Below are positions 8,486-17,084 of a DNA stretch of 64,000 bases, one piece after another (within the stretch, counting starts at the first letter, position 1; each line of letters starts with the position of its first letter). The notes under the pieces are model-generated. The model searched no databases, was not told where the DNA came from, and worked only from the letters and a program-made list of their open reading frames with translations. A program made the translations under genes and the position numbers. Where the stretch lies: assembly GCF_018732085.1 (NCBI RefSeq), contig NZ_CP076103.1, positions 124,001 to 188,000 of the forward strand, given 5' to 3'. Origin of the DNA: Lysobacter capsici (GTDB taxonomy: Bacteria > Pseudomonadota > Gammaproteobacteria > Xanthomonadales > Xanthomonadaceae).

Positions 8486-10042
8486 CCACTGATACAACCA
8501 CGTTTCGCTCAGCGCCCCGCTGGCGTCCTTGAGGAACAGCCGCAGGTCGATCTGCTCGGTCGAATCGCCCGGCGGCACCGCGTCGAACATCACCCGGTAA
8601 CCGCCGATCTCGTGCAGCGGTCGGCACGACACGGTTTCGAGTTTTCCGCCGCCACCGATCTGCAGCACCGGTTCGACGGTGGCATCGCGCTTGGCCAGCG
8701 CGGCCAGCGGGCCGCCGGCGAAATCGACCGCGAAGCGCCAGGAAAAATAATCGCGCTTGAAGCCGATGCGCCCGCCCAGGCCGGTGCGCGTGGCCACGCA
8801 ATGCGCGAGCTTGGGCACCGCCGGCGGTTGCGCGCCCCAGTACAGCCGGTAGCCGTACAGCAGTTCCTGCCCGGCCTGCGGTTTCTCGCGCGGGTTCCAG
8901 AACGCGACGATGTTGTCGAAGGTTTCGTCCAGGGTCGGGATCTCGACCAGTTGCACCGAGCCCGCGCCCCAACCCTGCTTGGGTTCGACCCACAGGCACG
9001 GGCGCTTGTCGTAGAACACGCCGTCGTCCTGGTAATGATCGAAGTTGCGGTCGCGCTGCAATAGGCCGAAGCCGCGCGGGTTGTCGTCGCTGAACATGTT
9101 GAAGCGCAGGTGCTCGGGATTGCACAGCGGACGCCAGATCCATTCGCCGCTGCCGCTCCACATCGCCAGGCCGTCGGTGTCGTGGATCTCCGGGCGCCAG
9201 TCCCAGTCCATGCGGCGGTCGTTCTCGCCGGTCTGGTACATGCTGGTGCACGGGCCCAGGCCGAGGCGTTCGATGGTCTTGCGCGGGTACAAGGCGCAGT
9301 CGATGTCCATCAGCAGCACCTCGCCCGGGGTGATCGCGAAGCGGTAGGCGCCGGCGATGCTGGGCGAGTCGAGCAGGCCGTACACGACCACGGTGTCGGA
9401 CTGCGACGACGGGCGTTCGAGCCAGTAGGCGACGAAGTCGGGGAATTCCTCGGCGTGGCCGGTGCCGGTGTCGATCGCCAGACCGCGCGCGGACTGGCCG
9501 TACTGGCCCTCCACGCCGACCGCGCGGAAATAACTGGCGCCCAGGAACGCGGCGAAATCGCGCTCGGGGTCCTGGCGGGTGTTGAGGCGGAAACCGGCGA
9601 AGCCCAGGTCGGCCGGCAGCGGCTTGCCGTCCAGGCCGCTGCGCTTGCGGTCGAACATGCCCGGGTCGTAGGCGATCTCGCGCGCCTGGCCGGCGTCGAC
9701 TTCGTACATGCGCACCGGCGACTTGAAGAACAGGCCCAGGTGGAAGAACTGGGCCAGGAACTTGCCGTCGCCGCCGCCCCACAGGGCGTGGTCGCGGTTG
9801 AAGCGGATCGACTGGTACTGATCCCAGTTCATCGCCGCGACCGGCGCCGGCAGGGTGGTGCTGCGCGGTGCGTAGGCGCGCTGGGCGAGCGCGCGGGCCT
9901 GGCCCTTGAGCGCGGCGAAGTCGAACGGCTGGGCCGGCCCAAGCTTCGTCGCGGCGGGGCCGGTCAGGGCCAGCGCGGGCAGGGGCAGGCCGAACGAGGC
10001 CAGGGCGGCAGCCGCGGATTTGAGGAACTCGCGTCGGATCAT
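8450..10042 (-). CDS. opgD: Glucan biosynthesis protein D (periplasmic, Tat-exported)
   Basis: A 530-residue OpgD/MdoD. It acts in the periplasm on the backbone structure of osmoregulated periplasmic glucans. The N-terminus MIRREFLKSAAAALASFGLP carries the twin-arginine motif RREFLK and a hydrophobic stretch. The body shows the MdoG/MdoD beta-sandwich family features (WDQYQSIRFNRDHALW near 90-105, DGVFYDKRPCLWVEP near 345-360). The frame is open 15 codons further upstream, but the Tat leader sets the start at 10042. No opgH or opgG is beside it, as is usual for opgD. Its 3' end is duplicated downstream. Confidence 0.95.
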   Translation of the reverse strand: MIRREFLKSAAAALASFGLPLPALALTGPAATKLGPAQPFDFAALKGQARALAQRAYAPRSTTLPAPVAAMNWDQYQSIRFNRDHALWGGGDGKFLAQFFHLGLFFKSPVRMYEVDAGQAREIAYDPGMFDRKRSGLDGKPLPADLGFAGFRLNTRQDPERDFAAFLGASYFRAVGVEGQYGQSARGLAIDTGTGHAEEFPDFVAYWLERPSSQSDTVVVYGLLDSPSIAGAYRFAITPGEVLLMDIDCALYPRKTIERLGLGPCTSMYQTGENDRRMDWDWRPEIHDTDGLAMWSGSGEWIWRPLCNPEHLRFNMFSDDNPRGFGLLQRDRNFDHYQDDGVFYDKRPCLWVEPKQGWGAGSVQLVEIPTLDETFDNIVAFWNPREKPQAGQELLYGYRLYWGAQPPAVPKLAHCVATRTGLGGRIGFKRDYFSWRFAVDFAGGPLAALAKRDATVEPVLQIGGGGKLETVSCRPLHEIGGYRVMFDAVPPGDSTEQIDLRLFLKDASGALSETWLYQWSPPAKSERKVY

Positions 10043-10149
10043 CGGGCAGGCGACGGGGTAGCGATGGGGGTTGAGCATGCTAGCCAATCGCGGCGCGGGG
10101 GTGGTTAGGGGTTTGTCTAGGTGGGGCGTGGGTCGCGGTTGTGGGGCGT

Positions 10150-10290
10150 GCGGCCCTCATCCGCCCTGCGGGCACCTTCTCCCGCGAAGCGGGAGAAGGG
10201 AGTGGGGCATCACTTGGGTATTGGGTTGGACGGACGACACCGCCGCTTCGACTCCCTCTCCCGCTTGCGGGAGAGGGCCGGGGTGAGGGC
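10150..10290. repeat. Two CTCCCGC...GCGGGAG hairpin repeats
   Basis: ACCTTCTCCCGCGAAGCGGGAGAAGG (about 10173-10200) and TCCCTCTCCCGC...GCGGGAGAGGG (about 10253-10277) with the trailing CCGGGGTGAGGG are copies of a dispersed Xanthomonadaceae hairpin. Another copy is at 15859-15898. The 10043-10353 spacer holds nothing else evident. Confidence 0.75.
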
Positions 10291-10353
10291 GCGCGCAATC
10301 GCGGCGACAAGCGCAAAAAACCACCCACCCACGAAGCCTCTTAGAATATCCCC

Positions 10354-12033
10354 ATGCTTCGAATCACCGACCTCCGCCTGCCGCTGGATCATCCCGAGCG
10401 CGCACTCACCGACGCCGTGCTCGCCCGCCTGCGCATCGACGCCACCGACCTGACCGGTTTCACCGTCGCCAAGCGCAGCTACGACGCGCGCAAGCGCGGC
10501 GGCATCGTGCTGATCTATTCGCTGGACGTGGACACCCCGCGCGAGGCCGAAATCCTCGCGCGCGAACAGGCCGGCATCGAACCCGCCCCGGCCAGGAAAC
10601 GCGAGCAAGGCCCGGCCGACACCAGCAAGGTGCTGCGCACGCCCGACACCGAGTACAAGTTCGTCGCCCGCGCGCCGGCTGCGTTGCCGCTGCGGCCGAT
10701 CGTGATCGGCATGGGCCCGTGCGGCCTGTTCGTCGGCCTGGTCCTGGCGCAGATGGGCTTTCGCCCGATCATCCTGGAACGCGGCAAGGCGGTGCGCGAA
10801 CGCACCGTCGACACCTTCGGCCTGTGGCGCAAGCGCGTGCTCAATCCCGAATCGAACGTGCAGTTCGGCGAAGGCGGCGCGGGCACGTTCTCCGACGGCA
10901 AGCTCTACAGCCAGATCAGCGACAAGCACCATCACGGCCGCAAGGTGCTGACCGAGTTCGTGCTGGCCGGCGCGCCGGAAGAAATCCTGTATGTGAGCAA
11001 GCCGCATATCGGCACGTTCCGGCTGGTGTCGATGGTCGAGAACATGCGCGCGACGATCGAAGCGCTCGGCGGCGAAATCCGCTTCTCGCAGCGGGTCGAG
11101 GACGTGTTGATCGAGGACGGGCAGGTGCGCGGGCTGAGTCTGGCCGACGGCCAGCAGCTGCGCGCCGATCATGTCGTGTTCGCGATCGGCCACAGCGCGC
11201 GCGACACCTTCGCGATGCTGCACCAGCGCGGCGTGTTCATGGAGGCGAAACCGTTCTCGATCGGGTTCCGCATCGAACACCCGCAGTCGCTGATCGACGC
11301 CGCGCGCTTCGGCCCGCAGGCCGGCCATCCGATCCTCGGCGCGGCCGACTACAAGCTGGTGCATCACTGCCGCAACGGCCGCTCGGTGTACAGCTTCTGC
11401 ATGTGCCCGGGCGGCACCGTGGTCGCCGCGGCGAGCGAACCCGGCCGGGTGGTCACCAACGGCATGAGCCAGTACTCGCGCAACGAACGCAACGCCAATG
11501 CGGCGATCGTGGTCGGGATCACGCCGGAGGATTACAAGGCCTATGACGACAGCGGCTCGCCGCTGGCCGGCGTGGCCCTGCAGCGGCATTGGGAAGCGCA
11601 GGCGTTCGCGCTCGGCGGCGGCGAGTACGAAGCGCCGGGGCAGACCGTCGGCGATTTCCTCGCCGGCCGCGCCTCGACCGCGCTCGGCGCGGTGCAACCG
11701 TCGTACACGCCGGGCGTGCGGCTGAGCGATCTGAGTCAGTCGCTGCCGGACTACGCGATCGCCGCGATCCGCGAAGCGTTGCCGGCGTTCGACAAACAGC
11801 TCAAGGGTTTCGCCCTGCCCGACGCGATGCTGACCGGGGTGGAGACGCGCACGTCCTCGCCGGTGCGCATCACCCGCGGTCCCGACGGCCACAGCCTCAA
11901 CACCCGCGGCCTGTTCCCGGCCGGCGAGGGCGCCGGTTACGCCGGCGGCATTCTGTCGGCGGCGGTCGACGGCATCCGCACCGCCGAGGCGGTGGCGCTG
12001 AGCATCCTCGGCGGCGCGGCGCGCGCGGGCTGA
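10354..12033 (+). CDS. FAD-dependent dehydrogenase (COG2509-type), function unknown
   Basis: A 559-residue flavoprotein of the uncharacterised FAD-dependent dehydrogenase family. Residues 1-110 form a small alpha/beta N-terminal domain. A Rossmann motif follows (VIGMGPCGLFVGLVLAQMG, about 118-136), then the FAD-domain continuation (GEGGAGTFSDGKL), and a C-terminal FAD signature with GLFPAGEGAGYAGGI. The conserved Cys/His stretch VYSFCMCPGGTV (about 346-357) is typical of this family. The substrate is unknown; relatives sit near polysaccharide and quinone genes with no consistent role. It is monocistronic here. Confidence 0.88.
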   Translation: MLRITDLRLPLDHPERALTDAVLARLRIDATDLTGFTVAKRSYDARKRGGIVLIYSLDVDTPREAEILAREQAGIEPAPARKREQGPADTSKVLRTPDTEYKFVARAPAALPLRPIVIGMGPCGLFVGLVLAQMGFRPIILERGKAVRERTVDTFGLWRKRVLNPESNVQFGEGGAGTFSDGKLYSQISDKHHHGRKVLTEFVLAGAPEEILYVSKPHIGTFRLVSMVENMRATIEALGGEIRFSQRVEDVLIEDGQVRGLSLADGQQLRADHVVFAIGHSARDTFAMLHQRGVFMEAKPFSIGFRIEHPQSLIDAARFGPQAGHPILGAADYKLVHHCRNGRSVYSFCMCPGGTVVAAASEPGRVVTNGMSQYSRNERNANAAIVVGITPEDYKAYDDSGSPLAGVALQRHWEAQAFALGGGEYEAPGQTVGDFLAGRASTALGAVQPSYTPGVRLSDLSQSLPDYAIAAIREALPAFDKQLKGFALPDAMLTGVETRTSSPVRITRGPDGHSLNTRGLFPAGEGAGYAGGILSAAVDGIRTAEAVALSILGGAARAG

Positions 12034-12192
12034 TCATTCACCTCGCATGATCGTTGTCGGCGCGCGGCCTCGTCGGCGCGCGAGATCGGCGCGGCCCGCG
12101 ACGATCCGGCCGGCGGCCTGACTTCTGGCCATGTCGCCGACGCGCGCGGCTGGCTAAGGTCGTGGTCGGTTTTCTTGCACAGGATGTGGTTC

Positions 12193-13620
12193 ATGCGCAT
12201 GTGGATGTCGTTGGCGCTGAGCGCCGGTCTTTGTGTTTCGCCGTCGCTGTGCGTGTCCGCGGCCGAAAAACCCGCCGCCACGATGGTGCAACCGGCCTCC
12301 ACGGCCGAAGTTGCGGCGTACGCGCAGCAAGTGCTCGCCGACAACGTCGCCGCCGACGGCCCGGGCGTCGCGATCCTGGTCGCGCGCGGCGATCAGGTGC
12401 TGTTCCGCGGCGCGCGTGGCCTGGCCGACGTCGAGCTCGGCGTGCCGCTGACCCCGGACCAGGTGTTCCGCATCGGCTCGGTGACCAAGCAGTTCGCCGC
12501 GGCGGGCGTGCTGAAACTGGTCGAGGCGGGCAAGGTCGGGCTCGACGATCCGGTGTCCAAGTACCTCAAGGATTACCCCAACGGCGGCGCGATCAGCGTG
12601 CGCCAGTTGCTCAATCACACCTCCGGGGTGAAGAGCTACACCGGCATCGACGGCTACATGACCGAATCGATCAAGCGCGACCTGAGCACCGAGGCCTTGA
12701 TCGACGTGTTCAAGGATCTGCCGGCGGATTTCGCGCCGGGGCAGGGCTATGCCTACAACAACTCGGGCTATGTGCTGGTCGGCGCGGTGATCGAGGCGGC
12801 CAGCGGAAAACCCTGGCACGCCTACCTCGACGAAACCCTGTTCAAGCCGCTGGGCCTGGCGCAGACCCGCTACGGCGACGTGCATGCGTTGATTCCCGGC
12901 TACGTCAACGGCTACACCCGCATCGACGGCCGGGTCGCGCCGATGGGCTATCTGGACATGAGCCAGCCGCACGCGGCCGGCGCGCTGGTGTCCACGCTCG
13001 ACGATCTGCTGCGCTGGAACCTGGCGCTGCACGAGGGCAAGGTGCTCAAGCCGGCGAACTACCGGGCGATGACCTCGCCGGAAGGCAAGGCGGCGGCGAG
13101 CGGTTACGGCTACGGCATCGAACGCGCATCGGTGCGTGGGCGGATCGGTCGTGCGCACGGCGGCGGCATCTTCGGCTTCGCCTCGTATCTGCTGTACCTG
13201 CCCGATTCGAAGACGACGGTGGCGCTACTGACCAATAGCGACACCGGCGTGCCGGGCGGTCCGAGCCTGGGCGGCCTCAGCCGCAAGCTGGCCGCGATGG
13301 CCCTCGGCGACGCCTATCCGGCGGTGGTGGCGGTGCCGGTCGATGCGGCGGCGTTGCGGCAGGCCGAAGGCGTGTACCGGCAGAATCCGCACAGTGCCTG
13401 GGTGCTGCGGGCGGTCGACGGCGGGCTGACCGTGCAGCGCATCGGCGGCCAGCGTTTGCCGTTGACGGCGGTGGCGCGCGACACGTTCGCGTATCCCGAC
13501 GGCATCGCGCGGATGAGCCTGGAGCGCGATGCGCGGGGGGCCGTCACTGGGATGCGGTTTTTCGCTGATGGGATCGGTGAGAGTGAGTTCACTGCGCGTA
13601 GCGGCGAGGCGATGCCCTGA
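12193..13620 (+). CDS. Exported serine hydrolase, beta-lactamase/AmpC-like family
   Basis: A 475-residue member of the class C beta-lactamase/DD-peptidase-like family. The nucleophile motif SVTK (Ser96, Lys99), the YxN motif (Tyr188, Asn190) and HGG (His322) in place of KTG are present, followed by a C-terminal domain of about 120 residues. A signal peptide covers about residues 1-24 (ends SLCVSAA). A TTG and an ATG start lie a few codons upstream; the ATG at 12193 is preferred because AGGA (12181-12184) is 8 nt upstream. It may be an esterase, a D-aminopeptidase or a peptidase acting in the envelope; HGG argues against a true cephalosporinase. Confidence 0.88.
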   Translation: MRMWMSLALSAGLCVSPSLCVSAAEKPAATMVQPASTAEVAAYAQQVLADNVAADGPGVAILVARGDQVLFRGARGLADVELGVPLTPDQVFRIGSVTKQFAAAGVLKLVEAGKVGLDDPVSKYLKDYPNGGAISVRQLLNHTSGVKSYTGIDGYMTESIKRDLSTEALIDVFKDLPADFAPGQGYAYNNSGYVLVGAVIEAASGKPWHAYLDETLFKPLGLAQTRYGDVHALIPGYVNGYTRIDGRVAPMGYLDMSQPHAAGALVSTLDDLLRWNLALHEGKVLKPANYRAMTSPEGKAAASGYGYGIERASVRGRIGRAHGGGIFGFASYLLYLPDSKTTVALLTNSDTGVPGGPSLGGLSRKLAAMALGDAYPAVVAVPVDAAALRQAEGVYRQNPHSAWVLRAVDGGLTVQRIGGQRLPLTAVARDTFAYPDGIARMSLERDARGAVTGMRFFADGIGESEFTARSGEAMP

Positions 13621-13670
13621 GTCGGGATGGGTGATTCGGGATTTGGGATTTGCCGTGGCGGATCGAAAGG

Positions 13671-13761
13671 CGTCGGGCTTGAAAGCCCTCCCACAAAAAG
13701 ACTTCCCACAAAAGCCGCGGCCATCGCGAGGTCTTTTGTGGGAGGGCCTTCAGGCCCGACG
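13671..13761. repeat. Inverted repeat CGTCGGGC(C)TGAA...CCCTCCCACAAAAG
   Basis: CGTCGGGCTTGAAAGCCCTC and CCCACAAAAAG at 13671-13700 are mirrored by CTTTTGTGGGAGGGCC and TTCAGGCCCGACG ending at 13761. This is a different dispersed hairpin family from the REP elements elsewhere. The rest of the 13621-13947 gap shows nothing. Confidence 0.75.
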
Positions 13762-13947
13762 CTCTTCGCTCAGGCGCCAGCGACCCACCCCACCGAACCC
13801 GCCCGGCCACTGTCCCGATCCTGCGCAGCCGCTTTACCCAATCCATCGCCCCGACCCGGCGGCGCGCGCCCATGCCCAATGGCAGGGGGCAAGCCCGGCG
13901 GCATGGTTAGGATGCTCAATCCAGTCCCAGGCCTCGCCGGAGCTCCC

Positions 13948-15843
13948 ATGCGTCGACCCACCCTCGCCCTGCTGCCGATGTTGCTCGCTGCGGCGCTGCC
14001 CTTGTCGGCCGCCCACGCGCAGACCGCGGCGCCGCGCGACACGCCGTATCCGGGCACCCTGCAACTGGAGGTCGACGCCACCGACATCGCCCGCCGGGTG
14101 CTGCACACGCGTCAACGCATCCCGGTCCAGGCCGGGCCGATGACCCTGCTGTTCCCGCAGTGGATCCAGGGCAACCACTCGCCCAGCGGCCCGATCGACA
14201 AGCTCGCCGGCCTGCGCATCCGCGGCAACGGCCAGACGATCGGCTGGACCCGCGACCCGCTCGACGTCTACGCCTTCCAGCTGACCGTGCCCGACGGCGT
14301 GAGCGAGATCGAACTCGACTTCGACATGCTCACCCCCACCGGCAGCAACCAGGGCCGCGTGGTGATGACGCCCGACATGCTCAACGTGCAGTGGAACCAG
14401 GTCGCGCTGTACCCGGCCGGCTACTACGCGCGGGGCATCCAGATCGCGCCGACCCTGAAACTGCCGGCCGGCTGGCAGGCCGGCACCGCGCTGGACCTGG
14501 ACGCGCGCCAGGGCGACACGTTGCGCTATCGCCCGGTGCCGTTCGACACCTTGCTCGATTCGCCGGTGTACGCCGGCCGTCACTACAAGCAGATCGATCT
14601 CGACCCGGGCGCGAAGGTCCCGGTGCGGATCAACATCGTCGCCGACGCGCCCAAGTTCCTCGAAGCCAAGCCCGAGCAGATCAAGCTGCATCGCGAACTG
14701 GTCAGTCAGGCGTACAAGCTGTTCGGCTCGCACCACTACGACCACTACGATTTCCTGTTCTCGCTGTCCAGCCAGATGAGCGGCAACGGCCTGGAGCATC
14801 ACCGCTCCAGCGAAAACGGCGTGGACCCGGACTATTTCACCGGCTGGGACGGCAGCAGCATCGTCAGCCGCGACCTGCTCGCGCACGAGTTCGTGCATTC
14901 GTGGAACGGCAAGTATCGCCGCCCGGCCGGCATCACCTCGAGCAACTTCAACCAGCCGCTCAGCGATGGTTTGCTGTGGGTGTACGAAGGCCAGACCCAG
15001 TACTGGGGTTATGTGCTGACCGCGCGCGCGGGCCTGTGGAAACCCGAGTTCGCGCGCGATGCGCTGGCGATGGTCGCGGCGCGCTATGCCGACGATCGCC
15101 CGGGCATGAGTTGGCGTTCGATCCAGGACACCACGCTCGATCCGGTGATCGCGATGCGCCGGCCCAAGTCGTACGGCAGCTACCAGCTCAGCGAGGACTA
15201 CTACAGCGGCGGCCAGCTGGTGTGGCTCGCGGTCGACGCCAAGCTGCGCGCGCTCAGCGGCGAGAAGCGCTCGCTCGACGATTTCGCGCGCGGCTTCTTC
15301 GGCGGCGAAAACGGCGACTATCAGGTCAAGCCGTACCAGTTCGAGGACGTGGTCGCCGCCTTGAACCAGGTCGCCGCCTTCGACTGGGCGAGCTTCCTGC
15401 GCGAACGCATCGACGCCAAGGCGCCGCCGCTGGACGGCCTGGCCGCGAGCGGCTGGAAACTGAGCTACACCGACATGCCCAGCGACTTCCTCAAGTTCGC
15501 CGAAGCCGACCGCAAATACACCGACCTGACCTATTCGCTGGGCCTGAACCTGTCTGGCGATGGCGCCATCAACACGGTGCGCTGGGACGGCCCCGCGTTC
15601 AACGCCGGCATCGCCCCGGGCAGCACGCTGCTCGCGGTCAACGGTTACACCGCCAGCGGCGAGCGGCTCAAGGACGCGGTCACCGCGGCCAAGGACGGCA
15701 AGCATCCGATCGAACTGATCGTCAAGAACGCCGACGTGATCAAGACCGTGCGCATCGATTACCGCGACGGCCTGCGCTATCCCAAGCTCGAACGCATCGA
15801 CGGCACGCCCGATCGCTTGAGCAAGATCTTCGCCCCCCGCTGA
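13948..15843 (+). CDS. M61-family metallopeptidase with PDZ domain
   Basis: A 631-residue exported zinc aminopeptidase of the M61 (glycyl aminopeptidase) family. There is a signal peptide (LALLPMLLAAALPLSAAHA), then an N-terminal beta domain (about 40-220). The catalytic domain has the zinc motif HEFVH at 313-317 and the downstream Glu in GLLWVYEGQTQYWG. A PDZ domain covers about 540-630 (GPAFNAGIAPGSTLLAVNG). The frame is open 107 codons upstream, but that stretch crosses a repeat and lacks family similarity; the ATG at 13948 yields the signal peptide. It probably trims peptides in the periplasm. Confidence 0.93.
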   Translation: MRRPTLALLPMLLAAALPLSAAHAQTAAPRDTPYPGTLQLEVDATDIARRVLHTRQRIPVQAGPMTLLFPQWIQGNHSPSGPIDKLAGLRIRGNGQTIGWTRDPLDVYAFQLTVPDGVSEIELDFDMLTPTGSNQGRVVMTPDMLNVQWNQVALYPAGYYARGIQIAPTLKLPAGWQAGTALDLDARQGDTLRYRPVPFDTLLDSPVYAGRHYKQIDLDPGAKVPVRINIVADAPKFLEAKPEQIKLHRELVSQAYKLFGSHHYDHYDFLFSLSSQMSGNGLEHHRSSENGVDPDYFTGWDGSSIVSRDLLAHEFVHSWNGKYRRPAGITSSNFNQPLSDGLLWVYEGQTQYWGYVLTARAGLWKPEFARDALAMVAARYADDRPGMSWRSIQDTTLDPVIAMRRPKSYGSYQLSEDYYSGGQLVWLAVDAKLRALSGEKRSLDDFARGFFGGENGDYQVKPYQFEDVVAALNQVAAFDWASFLRERIDAKAPPLDGLAASGWKLSYTDMPSDFLKFAEADRKYTDLTYSLGLNLSGDGAINTVRWDGPAFNAGIAPGSTLLAVNGYTASGERLKDAVTAAKDGKHPIELIVKNADVIKTVRIDYRDGLRYPKLERIDGTPDRLSKIFAPR

Positions 15844-15858
15844 CCGCGTGGCCATGCC

Positions 15859-15898
15859 TCCCTCTCCCGCGACGCGGGAGAGGGCCGGGGTGAGGGCC
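15859..15898. repeat. CTCCCGC...GCGGGAG hairpin repeat
   Basis: CCCTCTCCCGCGACGCGGGAGAGGG followed by CCGGGGTGAGGG is the same family as at 10150-10290 and lies between the M61 peptidase and exonuclease genes. Confidence 0.75.
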
Positions 15899-15931
15899 CG
15901 CGCCCGAAAACCCGCATGGCATACTTCGCCC

Positions 15932-16519
15932 ATGAATAAAGGAAGCACCACCGGCGCGGAGCCCGCCCACTACCTGCTGATCGATTTCGAGGCCACCTGC
16001 GCCGACGACCAATCGATCGCTCGCGCCCAAATGGAAATCATCGAGATCGGCGCGGTGATGGTCGAGACCGAAACGCTGAAGGTCGTCGACGAATTCCAAA
16101 GCTTCGTGCGTCCCGTGCGGCACCCGCGCCTGACCGCGTTCTGCACCCAGCTGACCTCGATCCGCCAGGCCGATGTCGACGCGGCGCCGTCGTTCGCGCA
16201 GATGCTCGAAGCCTTCAAGCCCTGGTTGTACCGTTATCGCGATTTCGTCTGGGGTTCGTGGGGCGATTACGACCTGCACCAGTTGCGGCAGGACTGCGAT
16301 TTCCATCGTCTGCCCAATCCGATCGGCGCGGCCCATCGCAACATCAAGCAGGCCTTCGCGCAGGCGCAGGGCCTGACCAAGAAACCCGGGCTCGGCGGCG
16401 CGGTGCGCATGGCCGGGCTGACCTTCGCCGGCACCCACCATCGCGGCATCGACGATGCGCGCAATATCGCGCGCCTGATGCCGTACGCGCTCGGCCGCGC
16501 GACCCTGCCGTCGCGCTGA
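15932..16519 (+). CDS. 3'-5' exonuclease, DEDDh family (ERI1/KapD-like)
   Basis: A 195-residue cytoplasmic exonuclease. Exo I is LLIDFEATC (Asp and Glu near residues 16-18), Exo II is near WGSWGDYDLHQL (about 108-119), and Exo III is HHRGIDDARNIARL (about 170-183) with the DEDDh His/Asp pair. The spacing matches the ERI1-like subgroup of RNase T/DnaQ-fold enzymes, which usually trim RNA 3' ends; the bacterial substrate is unknown. The start gives a short N-tail before the first strand. Confidence 0.88.
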   Translation: MNKGSTTGAEPAHYLLIDFEATCADDQSIARAQMEIIEIGAVMVETETLKVVDEFQSFVRPVRHPRLTAFCTQLTSIRQADVDAAPSFAQMLEAFKPWLYRYRDFVWGSWGDYDLHQLRQDCDFHRLPNPIGAAHRNIKQAFAQAQGLTKKPGLGGAVRMAGLTFAGTHHRGIDDARNIARLMPYALGRATLPSR

Positions 16520-16621
16520 TCGCCGCGTCCGCATGCCCCGGCCGGCGTGCCTCGATCTGTCCTTGTGGCGGTCCGCGATCGGGCGCTAGAGTCGGCGCGC
16601 ACTCGCCCGCCCCAGACCCGC

Positions 16622-17020
16622 ATGCCGTTCGACCGACGCCAGTTCATCGTCCTCACCGGCGCCGCCGCGCTCGCGTTGGCGCTGCCGGGGCATGCCGCCA
16701 CCATGGAGACCCGAACCATGTACGGATTGATCGGCAAGATGAAAGCCGCCGCCGGCCAGCGCGACGCCTTGATCGCGATCCTGCTCGACGGCATCGATGC
16801 GATGCCCGGCTGCCTGAGCTACATCGTGGCGCGCGACCCCAAGGACGCCGATGCGATCTGGATCAGCGAAGTCTGGGACAGCCAGGACAGCCATCGTGCC
16901 TCGTTGGCGCTGCCGTCGGTGAAGGCCGCGATCGCCAAGGCCAAGCCGATGATCGCGAGTTTCGATGAGCATCATGAGATCGAGCCGGTCGGTGGGCACG
17001 GACTGACGAAGCCGCGCTAG
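16622..17020 (+). CDS. Exported antibiotic biosynthesis monooxygenase (ABM) domain protein
   Basis: A 132-residue protein. Residues 1-26 look like a Tat/Sec leader (DRRQFIVLTGAAALALALPG, ending HAA). A single ferredoxin-like ABM domain follows (MYGLIGKMKAAAGQRDALI to the end). ABM-domain proteins are typically small dimeric cofactor-free oxygenases or quinol-related enzymes, and most are cytoplasmic, so the leader is notable. An internal ATG at 16718 would give a leaderless protein with the normal family start (MYGLIGKM); the long form is favoured because the leader is intact. It is not linked to any biosynthetic gene here. Confidence 0.78.
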   Translation: MPFDRRQFIVLTGAAALALALPGHAATMETRTMYGLIGKMKAAAGQRDALIAILLDGIDAMPGCLSYIVARDPKDADAIWISEVWDSQDSHRASLALPSVKAAIAKAKPMIASFDEHHEIEPVGGHGLTKPR

Positions 17021-17084
17021 GTGCTTACAACCTTCCGTTCGATCCGCGCATCCAAGCGCCACCCGTGATCCGGATACTCGCAGC

